Shown here one piece after another: positions 26,705-34,000 of a stretch of 64,000 nucleotides of DNA. Origin of the DNA: a bacterium (lineage in GTDB: Bacteria > SAR324 > XYD2-FULL-50-16). The position numbers and the translations under genes were made by a program. Position 1 is the first letter of the stretch. Each line of letters begins with the position of its first letter. The notes under the pieces are model-generated. The model ran no database searches, was not told the DNA's origin, and saw nothing but the letters and a program-made list of their open reading frames with translations. Location of the stretch: contig JAHJTV010000079.1 in NCBI GenBank assembly GCA_018829445.1, forward strand, positions 62,001 through 126,000, read 5' to 3'.

Positions 26705-27787
26705 TTATTTTACAGGACGCGTACCGCTTATTGCATCACCTAAATTCAATAGAGGTATCATACCTTTTTGGCCCTGGTCATATACAACAATATCCTTTGC
26801 ATTGGGAAGAGCCGCTCTTAAGGTTTCAACATACATCCGTGTTTTGGTGACCTGTTTAGCTTTTGCATATTCTGAATAGATTGCATTAAAACGAGCAACG
26901 TCACCTTCAGCCCTATTAATTCTTTCAATGCGGTAACCCTGTGCTTCTTCAATCGCCTTTCTGGCGGTACCGCGTGCTTTTGGGATTCTGGTGTTGGCTT
27001 CCTTTTGTGCCTCGTTACCAAGCCTGATTTTATCCTGATCAGCCTGGTTAACTTCATTAAAGGAAGGTCTAACTGGATCAGGAGGATTTAAATCCTGTAG
27101 CTGTACAACAACCAATTGAATTCCTGACAGATACTTGTCCAGCAGCTCTTGCATCTCCTCCAATGTGGATTGTGCCAATTCTGCCCGATTGTTCAATACA
27201 TAGTCAAAATCGCGATTACCCACCAGACGACGGATAACAGATTCTGAAATATCTCTGACAGCTGCTGTCGTGTCTTTAATATTAAAAACAAAATATTCAG
27301 CATCGCGAATACGATATTGAACAACCCAATTTAACTGGATAACATTTGTATCCGCTGTAATCATCAGCGCTTCCAGGTCCAGAGAGTTGGCCGCCTGTGT
27401 ATATCCTCGTGGAATGTTTTGACGAAAACCAAATTCCTCCTTGCGGATTGTATCAACATCTACCTTGATCACCTTTTCAATAAAGGGGATCAAAAAATGC
27501 AAACCCGGTTCCGTTACGTTATTGAATTTTCCAAAGCGGAGGACGACACCCTTTTCGGAAGGGTTCACTTGGTAAAAGGATTGAAATACAATGAACACAA
27601 TGACAAGAATCGCAATAATGAATCCGAAGTTTTTTCCTCCGGGAGGTTTTGGCTTTCCGTCGGGATCAATTGACCTGGGCCGATCCTGCTTCATACCAAA
27701 CAATTTTTTTAACCCTTGCTGAATCAATTCATCAAGCTCGTTGGGTTTTTTCCCTTTGTTTCCCCAGGGATTAGGATTATCAGGCAT
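26705..27787 (-). CDS. hflK: HflK, FtsH-regulating SPFH-domain membrane protein
   Basis: 360 residues. A Pro/Gly-rich cytoplasmic N-terminus (NPNPWGNKGKKPNELDELIQQ) leads to a single transmembrane segment near residues 52-69 (FGFIIAILVIVFIVFQSFY). The Band 7 domain then starts at VNPSEKGVVLRFGKF. The long glutamine/alanine-rich helix near the C-terminus is typical. A good Shine-Dalgarno AAGGAG precedes the ATG. It is co-transcribed with hflC. Confidence 0.95.
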   Translation of the reverse strand: MPDNPNPWGNKGKKPNELDELIQQGLKKLFGMKQDRPRSIDPDGKPKPPGGKNFGFIIAILVIVFIVFQSFYQVNPSEKGVVLRFGKFNNVTEPGLHFLIPFIEKVIKVDVDTIRKEEFGFRQNIPRGYTQAANSLDLEALMITADTNVIQLNWVVQYRIRDAEYFVFNIKDTTAAVRDISESVIRRLVGNRDFDYVLNNRAELAQSTLEEMQELLDKYLSGIQLVVVQLQDLNPPDPVRPSFNEVNQADQDKIRLGNEAQKEANTRIPKARGTARKAIEEAQGYRIERINRAEGDVARFNAIYSEYAKAKQVTKTRMYVETLRAALPNAKDIVVYDQGQKGMIPLLNLGDAISGTRPVK

Positions 27788-27960
27788 CTGTTTGCTCCTT
27801 GGTTTGATTTTTGTTCCGGTATCTGAATCTCAGAACAGAAGAAGATTGGATAGAGACTATTAATTCTCGTGAATTCAAAAAGTTATGTCAAGAATTATGG
27901 ATCAGAGCTTTTGTCGCATTGAAGACTTGTCTTTCTCTGAAAAAAGTTGAATGTTTAAAA

Positions 27961-28989
27961 TTAAAAAGAGCGGTATTCTTTTTTTCTTTGCCGTTGATAT
28001 TTAGAAACAGCCATATTGTGCTCTTTATAATTCATTGAAAATTCGTGGGTTCCATCTCCTTTTGCCACGAAGTACAGGAAATCTGTTTGCGCCGGATTCA
28101 CCGCTGCCATCAATGATGCTAGTCCTGGATTGGCAATTGGTGTGGGTGGCAGACCATGAATAATGTAAGTATTATAAGGTGTTTTTGTTCTTAGCTGCTT
28201 TCGTGTCAAGTTCCCGTTGAAGTTACTGATCCCGTATATAACGGTTGGATCGGTTTGAAGACGCATTTCCCTTTTTAACCGATTATGAAAAACGGAGGCT
28301 ATCACGGTTCTTTCGCTGGAAACACTGGTTTCTTTTTCGATAATGGAAGCAAGAATAATAGCCTGGTAGTAGCTCAGGTTTACTTGTTTAGCCATATTGG
28401 CGTAATTCTGAGGGAGCTTTTGAAGGAACGTTTTAACCATTGTTTCTATAATGGTCTTTTCCGAAGAATCTTTGGCAAATTTATAGGTATCAGGAAAAAG
28501 AAATCCTTCAAGGGTGTTAATCTTCACAGGTAATTGCAGAGTATCAAGGAATTGGAGATTTGAGGTGATCTCACTGTAGTTTCCACTATTCTTAAAACCC
28601 CCATTGTTTAAAATGGAGAAGATTTCCTTCATTTGCAGGCCTTCAGGCAAAGTAACACTGACCAAAACGGTTCTTCCCTCTTCTAGAATTTTGGCCATTT
28701 CATAAGCTGAAACCTTATTACTGATCTGATATTCACCCCGCTTATAACTGCTGCTGTTTCCTAAGAAAATTGAGAACCATTTGAAAAATGTTTTTGATCT
28801 AATTAAACCAGTTTGTCTCAGTTTTTTCGAAATTACAGATAAACTATCGCCGTTATTGATGAACACGGTTTTTGGCCAGCTGCCCTTGCTGTTGTAAGGG
28901 ATAAAAGTATGAACAACAAATGTGGTAGCAATGATGATAATAAAGAAAAAGATTGCGATTGAGCGCCGATTGAAAATGATTTTTTGCAT
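27961..28989 (-). CDS. mltG: Endolytic murein transglycosylase MltG (YceG family)
   Basis: 342 residues. One N-terminal membrane anchor (IAIFFFIIIIATTFVVHTFI) is followed by a LysM-like part (INNGDSLSVISKKLRQTGLI). The YceG domain has ILASIIEKETSVSSERTVIASVFHNRLKREMRLQTDPTVIYGI, containing the catalytic glutamate, and ends with the LPPTPIANPGLASLMAAVNP block. It cleaves nascent glycan strands and sets their length. It begins 13 nt after gspN, so it seems to belong to the gspL-M-N transcript. That links a cell-wall cutter to a pilus-type apparatus. Confidence 0.94.
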   Translation of the reverse strand: MQKIIFNRRSIAIFFFIIIIATTFVVHTFIPYNSKGSWPKTVFINNGDSLSVISKKLRQTGLIRSKTFFKWFSIFLGNSSSYKRGEYQISNKVSAYEMAKILEEGRTVLVSVTLPEGLQMKEIFSILNNGGFKNSGNYSEITSNLQFLDTLQLPVKINTLEGFLFPDTYKFAKDSSEKTIIETMVKTFLQKLPQNYANMAKQVNLSYYQAIILASIIEKETSVSSERTVIASVFHNRLKREMRLQTDPTVIYGISNFNGNLTRKQLRTKTPYNTYIIHGLPPTPIANPGLASLMAAVNPAQTDFLYFVAKGDGTHEFSMNYKEHNMAVSKYQRQRKKEYRSF

Positions 28990-29002
28990 TACTTTGACTC
29001 TA

Positions 29003-29863
29003 CTAGGGATTAAACTTTTTTATACTTGGTCTTTCAAAATCTCCGGAAATCTTAACAGCAATCTGTCCACTATTGTCCCTATAGTTTACAAGTAAGCTTT
29101 TAAGAAAACCAAGGTTTGTTTCATATTTTTCTGCCAATCGAGCATTCGCCTGCAGATCCAGCTTCGATTTTGAAATCCTTTCAAAGTTTAAATCCATTGT
29201 TCCTTTCAGGTTGGCGGTGATGTCACCTGATGAAATAATTTGTAAGTTCGCTTGATTCTTACTAAAACTCCACTCACTTTTTAGATTGTCAAACGTTGTT
29301 GATGGTAACAAAAAAGGGAGATTTGTGTTTTGCTGATCTCCGGTTAGCTTAAGTGCAGAGCAGTTTAACTCCAAGTTTCCGGTGGTTTTAGTGTAGTCGA
29401 AGTTACCTTCACCTTCTAAGGTGGGATTTGATAATATCAGGTTTGTCTTTCGTATAAATGCATTTCGATTTATCTGGATATCTTTTATTTGATAAGACGT
29501 TTTGATTTGGGGGAAAAGATCAATTTTACCAATAATCGAACCTTCGTATAAGCCTATATTGTATTGTAACTCTTGAAAAAGAAACAGAGAAATCCAATTA
29601 ATCTTCAGATTAATAGAATCAATGGCTAATAACGATTCATTACTTGTTATATCCTTCAAAATGACCTGGTTGATTTTTGAACCCAACAGATAGTTTTCGA
29701 CAGATTCAATGGTTAATGAATACTGTCGAGGGATCTGGGAATTCACTTTGCTCTCCAACCAGGGGACTATGGCACTTGAATTCAGATTGACCCATGTAGA
29801 GCAGACAATTATGGTCATGATGAGAAAAACAAAAATCAATGACAACAGCAGTTTTTTTAGCAT
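29003..29863 (-). CDS. gspN: GspN-type protein of a type II secretion/pilus-like system
   Basis: 286 residues with an N-terminal membrane anchor (LLLSLIFVFLIMTIIVCSTWVNLN). The region from about residue 60 to the end is beta-rich, with repeated VILKDI, LNLKINWISL and NLELNCSALKL strands. This is the layout of the GspN (T2SSN) proteins of delta-type proteobacteria and leptospires, which resemble AsmA-like beta repeats. The assignment is mainly by position after GspL and GspM and by architecture, as the sequence itself is poorly conserved. It is 12 nt downstream of gspM. Confidence 0.7.
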   Translation of the reverse strand: MLKKLLLSLIFVFLIMTIIVCSTWVNLNSSAIVPWLESKVNSQIPRQYSLTIESVENYLLGSKINQVILKDITSNESLLAIDSINLKINWISLFLFQELQYNIGLYEGSIIGKIDLFPQIKTSYQIKDIQINRNAFIRKTNLILSNPTLEGEGNFDYTKTTGNLELNCSALKLTGDQQNTNLPFLLPSTTFDNLKSEWSFSKNQANLQIISSGDITANLKGTMDLNFERISKSKLDLQANARLAEKYETNLGFLKSLLVNYRDNSGQIAVKISGDFERPSIKKFNP

Positions 29864-29875
29864 GTTACCTGTGAC

Positions 29876-30346
29876 TCAATTACTCGCCAGAGCTAATGCA
29901 ACTCTAAACAGTTTTTTGTTTTTGTAAGAGGGATTGATATCAATGTTCTCGATCATAATGATTGGTTTGCTGTTTTCAATCCTGTAGACAAGCTTTGCAA
30001 GCTCCGTTAAATAGATCTCATCAAGTTTAACAATGAGTCTTTGTCCTCCTTTTGGCTGTTCGTCCAATACAATGTTTGATCGGGCTTTCAATCTGTATTG
30101 TCTTAAAATGGAATCGATTTTTTTTGTTAGGGATGTTGTGTTTACTTCTGTTTCCTTTTTTAAAATATTATATTCCTGACCCAATAGGCTAATCTGATTG
30201 GTTTTGTGGTTAAGGTTGTCGATTCTGTTAGCCAAATCCTTCTGATATTCACTAAAAGGAATAAATATAAATCGAACCATCAGAAGTGGAATAAAAATAA
30301 GCAAAGCTAATAGAAGCAAGTATTTTTCTCGTTGGCTGAATTCCAT
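29876..30346 (-). CDS. gspM: GspM-like inner-membrane platform protein
   Basis: 156 residues: a short cytoplasmic start (SQREKYLLLLALLIFIPLLMVRFIFIPF) that forms one membrane helix, a coiled-coil (EYQKDLANRIDNLNHKTNQISLLGQEYNILKKE), then a small periplasmic alpha/beta domain ending IENIDINPSYKNKKLFRVALALAS. This matches GspM/PilO, the partner of GspL/PilN in the inner-membrane platform. It is 25 nt downstream of the GspL-like gene. Confidence 0.75.
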   Translation of the reverse strand: MEFSQREKYLLLLALLIFIPLLMVRFIFIPFSEYQKDLANRIDNLNHKTNQISLLGQEYNILKKETEVNTTSLTKKIDSILRQYRLKARSNIVLDEQPKGGQRLIVKLDEIYLTELAKLVYRIENSKPIIMIENIDINPSYKNKKLFRVALALASN

Positions 30347-30371
30347 TGTTTTTAAGTGTATTCGAACCTAT

Positions 30372-31724
30372 TTAATTGTTGTCTTTAATTGGGCGAATAG
30401 TCACAGAAAACTGAATCAGTCCTTCGCCGATACTTTTCTGGTTAAACTTCATTGAGTATTCTTTCCCATTGTAGATGTCTTCCAAATTGATTTTTAACCT
30501 ATCATATTCGCCATAAGATGAAACCTCCCCTTGTATTCGGATCGATTGATCGGTCAGAAAATAGCGGTTGAGAATCAGTGAACTGACTTCCTTCTTTAAT
30601 GCTGATAAATCAGAAAGTTGCTGTGAGACAGTATATTCTCTTTTCTTAAATCTCTGGTTCTTTTTCTGTTGCTCCTTCAACTCGTTCACTTGAGTTTGAA
30701 GGATATAAACTGCATTGGACTTCGACACTCCTTTGGGAAGGTACCTGTTGATGGTTTCATTGTATTGTTCTTCTAACTCTTTGTATTTTTTATTATTAGC
30801 AATATTCTCATAGATTATTGAAGATATATAGATCAATACACAGACTCCAATCACAAAGGAAGACAGAATAATTTTTCCAGTATGTTTTTTAAGTTCCTTG
30901 AGGAGAAAAAAATTCGACTTAAGAAGATTAATTCGATTTGCCAGGGTTATTAGTGGAACCTCTGTAATCTGTGAAAAATGGGAATCCGGTAGCTTCTCTA
31001 GTGAGTGATCCAGAATCCTGATGCTGTTCTGATCGTCGAGTTCGAATTCTGAATTAATATAATCATCAATGATAATGTTGTTTATCTCATTATTCTGGAT
31101 TCCAATAGATTTGAGCTTAGTATTTAAATTTTCCGAATCCTTTTCTTTGTCTTCCGTAACTTTGAGGCTGGATACTCCGCAAAGAAAGCTGCCTTTGTAA
31201 GTGAATAAATAGGTATAAAATCGATCACTTACAATAACGATGTCGTTATCTGGGGCGTATTTCTTTTTTATTTTCTGGTTTAATAAATCTACAATAGATG
31301 AAATGCTTCGAATCTCCAGACCTTGCGCTCTGCAAATCTGAATGATTCGATTTACTATATTCTTCTTAACCGTATAAACACTTACTCGGGTTTCCTTATC
31401 CTTGATTGTAAAATGTCGATAGTCAAAAAAATACTCATCAACATCTTCTAATAATGCATCGGAAAGCTCAAACCCCAAAATCTTGTCAATCCTCCTCCGA
31501 CTCACAGGTGGTAAGGTGAAGCAATACAATCCGACAAAGCTATGATCCAATATTAGATTGAGAGTCACACTGCGGGGAAGGTTTAGCTCTGAAATAAGAT
31601 CGTTTAGTTGAACCAATGGGTCTGAAGAGGCGTCGTCAAAATAGAAAATAGTCTTATCAATGGAGAGATCAATGGATTGATAACAAATATTGTGCTTGGT
31701 GAGAAATAAATTGAGTGGCTGCAT
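30372..31724 (-). CDS. gspL: GspL-like (PilM/PilN-type) inner-membrane platform protein
   Basis: 450 residues. Residues 1-280 resemble the cytoplasmic actin-like PilM/GspL domain (DHSFVGLYCFTLPPVSRRRIDKILGFEL is the PilM-like stretch). One membrane helix spans about residues 284-305 (IILSSFVIGVCVLIYISSIIY). A coiled-coil and a ferredoxin-like periplasmic domain follow, ending FNQKSIGEGLIQFSVTIRP. GspL recruits the assembly ATPase GspE and contacts GspM. First gene of gspL-gspM-gspN-mltG; the rest of the apparatus (GspC-G) is not in the window. Confidence 0.8.
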   Translation of the reverse strand: MQPLNLFLTKHNICYQSIDLSIDKTIFYFDDASSDPLVQLNDLISELNLPRSVTLNLILDHSFVGLYCFTLPPVSRRRIDKILGFELSDALLEDVDEYFFDYRHFTIKDKETRVSVYTVKKNIVNRIIQICRAQGLEIRSISSIVDLLNQKIKKKYAPDNDIVIVSDRFYTYLFTYKGSFLCGVSSLKVTEDKEKDSENLNTKLKSIGIQNNEINNIIIDDYINSEFELDDQNSIRILDHSLEKLPDSHFSQITEVPLITLANRINLLKSNFFLLKELKKHTGKIILSSFVIGVCVLIYISSIIYENIANNKKYKELEEQYNETINRYLPKGVSKSNAVYILQTQVNELKEQQKKNQRFKKREYTVSQQLSDLSALKKEVSSLILNRYFLTDQSIRIQGEVSSYGEYDRLKINLEDIYNGKEYSMKFNQKSIGEGLIQFSVTIRPIKDNN

Positions 31725-31874
31725 CTATTGTTCTGTACCTACTGATAGCTACTTTTTAAGTGCAATTTAAATAAACTGTGAGAAGAATTCCACTCGAAAT
31801 TTGTGTCAGAGGAGCAGGATCTGTTTGTTTGACTAATGAGAAGTAGTTATAAACAGCGGTGGCTGAAGTTCAAA

Positions 31875-31911
31875 CGAGATATCCCCATTTGGCCAATTTA
31901 GGGATATCTCG
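31875..31911 (-). terminator. Strong hairpin, probable terminator of the CfpA-like gene
   Basis: An 11-bp perfect stem CGAGATATCCC/GGGATATCTCG with a loop containing TTGGCCAA, 16 nt past the stop codon of the CfpA-like gene. On the minus strand it is followed only by TTTG, so termination would be imperfect. It may protect the 3' end of an abundant mRNA. Confidence 0.55.
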
Positions 31912-31926
31912 AAGACAAATATTTTA

Positions 31927-33771
31927 CTATTCCACAACACTCACGAATTCCTGATCGATATCGGCTCTTTCCGTGGAACGTGTTCTTGATAAGCTAACGA
32001 AAGCTGCATCAGAGAAGCCTTTGGAAACGGAAAATAAAAATTCGTTTATCACATTGGCCATGTTCATCATCGTGGTCTTCTTTTTCTTGATACTGACAAT
32101 GTCGATATCAAGTAACAAACCCGGTTGAATATGGTAGGGGTTTATTTTATTGGAAAACTCCTCATATTGCTCTTTCAAAAAATTTATTCGAGCTTCCAGT
32201 ACTCTTCTTCTTTCATCTTTAACATCTTGATAGACATCTTCCAGCTTCTTGAACATGATCGGAAATCTTTTTTCAATCTCTTCCAGTTGAATCTCGTCTG
32301 TGGGATTCTCCTTTTCTACCTTGGTAGCCTTCGGTTGAACAAATGTAATTTCGTTCCAGGAGGTATCATGCTCCTCAACTTCCTCTACCTGTTCCTTTTT
32401 GCCACCGAAAAATCCTCTTTTTTCTTTTTTCTTGAGCATCCTTTCGGATAATGTGTCCCAATCATCCTTATCGTTTTCATTTCGATCAAGAACATAGACC
32501 CCGTCACAAACCTTCCAGAGATGCATGACCTCCTTATTGAGTTCATCAATCTGGGTAGAATATGCATTTCGCAATTCTTTCAACTGAGCCTGGTCGTAAT
32601 ACGCCAGACGAATTCGATATCTTTCATCCGGTAGTTTTGTAGCGTCTTCCTCTTCATATTCGCTGATGATACAGTCACGGGCATTTTTGAAGTTTTCGAT
32701 AAACTGGTATCCCATTTTACTGGTATCAAGAATCGATGTGATAGCATTAACGGCTGTGTTAAATCCGCGATTCCTTATGTTCTCTTTGTCAATAATTTTC
32801 TTGATATTCTCCCGGATATTGAGAGCATCATAGTCTTTTGAATCGATTTCAGCTTGAATACCATCCACAGCATCCAGAAATTTTTTGGCGACGAATTGAT
32901 ATCGTTTGGAATCGTTTGAGTCATCGTCGGATATATACTTATCCATAATTCTTAGTTTTTCAAAGATTCTTTCCGAGTCAGTCATCTCTTCACGACCCTC
33001 ATCCAGAACTTGATGATTGATCTCTTCGATCTCCTTATCAATCAACTCATGGATGTTTTTGGCAACAATATCTTTAATGATAGCGGTTACTGGGATTTGG
33101 TAATGGTAGATTTTACTTACCAATTCCGAATCCAGAATACTAATGGACAGTTTTACGTCCATAACTGTTTTTGGACGTCTGAAATTGTCTTTAAATGAAC
33201 ATTTTACAATGGCATAAGCATTTTGACCGCGAACAAAGGCACCAACATCCGATTTTTCTCTTAATAGTGCATTGGTATTTGATTCAAGATCAGACATCCC
33301 GCGTTCAATGTGACCTTGAAGATGTCCATACATATTAACCAGCGATTTTTCGATCTCCCCTGTATTAAAGGTACCGGTACCTCCTATTCTGTCCAAAATC
33401 TCTGTAATTTCTCTCGCGGTGTAACGGTTCAGGGTCCTATTTTCCTCTTTATCTACCAGATCCCGAACTTTTTTGGACATTTCATCTTCCATCGTTACCA
33501 AGTAACGATTCAACATGTTCTGAAAATCCTGGTTAAAATAATTGTGGAGTTTTGACTTGATAGACCCCATGACATCCAATTTTTCGAGGACTTCAGGTGG
33601 AAGTTTGGCATGGATGTGATTCAGTACCTTATCAACTTCCTCATCAATTACACCTCTGGCTTCCTGATATTCGTCTCGATTATGTCTGTTAAGACTGTTT
33701 CTGGAGCCTACAGCACTTGGTTTTTCGGGATGTACGTAATTGGGACCTTTTACAATCGTTTCGCGAGCCAT
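31927..33771 (-). CDS. cfpA: CfpA-like cytoplasmic filament protein
   Basis: 614 residues, no signal peptide or membrane segment, strongly charged and mostly helical with coiled-coil stretches. Several blocks match what I remember of spirochaete cytoplasmic filament protein A: NTGEIEKSLVNMYGHLQGHIE (about residues 136-156), DVGAFVRGQNAYAIVKCSFKDNF (175-197), KLSISILDSELVSKIYHYQ (207-225) and NIRNRGFNTAVNAITSILDTSKMGYQFIENF (331-361). In Treponema CfpA forms ribbons under the inner membrane and is needed for normal division. Its N-terminal 40 residues and the Lys/Glu-rich linker (about 440-500) look lineage-specific. A good Shine-Dalgarno ACGGAG precedes the ATG, and a TTGACA lies about 145 bp upstream. 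Identification is from memory of the family, not from a search. Confidence 0.8.
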   Translation of the reverse strand: MARETIVKGPNYVHPEKPSAVGSRNSLNRHNRDEYQEARGVIDEEVDKVLNHIHAKLPPEVLEKLDVMGSIKSKLHNYFNQDFQNMLNRYLVTMEDEMSKKVRDLVDKEENRTLNRYTAREITEILDRIGGTGTFNTGEIEKSLVNMYGHLQGHIERGMSDLESNTNALLREKSDVGAFVRGQNAYAIVKCSFKDNFRRPKTVMDVKLSISILDSELVSKIYHYQIPVTAIIKDIVAKNIHELIDKEIEEINHQVLDEGREEMTDSERIFEKLRIMDKYISDDDSNDSKRYQFVAKKFLDAVDGIQAEIDSKDYDALNIRENIKKIIDKENIRNRGFNTAVNAITSILDTSKMGYQFIENFKNARDCIISEYEEEDATKLPDERYRIRLAYYDQAQLKELRNAYSTQIDELNKEVMHLWKVCDGVYVLDRNENDKDDWDTLSERMLKKKEKRGFFGGKKEQVEEVEEHDTSWNEITFVQPKATKVEKENPTDEIQLEEIEKRFPIMFKKLEDVYQDVKDERRRVLEARINFLKEQYEEFSNKINPYHIQPGLLLDIDIVSIKKKKTTMMNMANVINEFLFSVSKGFSDAAFVSLSRTRSTERADIDQEFVSVVE

Positions 33772-34000
33772 TATAAACTCCGTTAAAGTTAAAATATAGT
33801 TTTATATTCGGAATTGCTGGTCGTTAATCTACTGCTTTTATATACAAAATGTACCGCAAGTAAATTCCTTTCAAAACAAAATAGGGTGAAAAAATCTTGT
33901 GCCTCTGAAGGGCTTGTCAAGCATATCCTTATATGTCTGGTATTTCTTCAATAATAACAAAGATCGTCTCAAACTTACCAAGAGAGTAATTTAATTGCAA

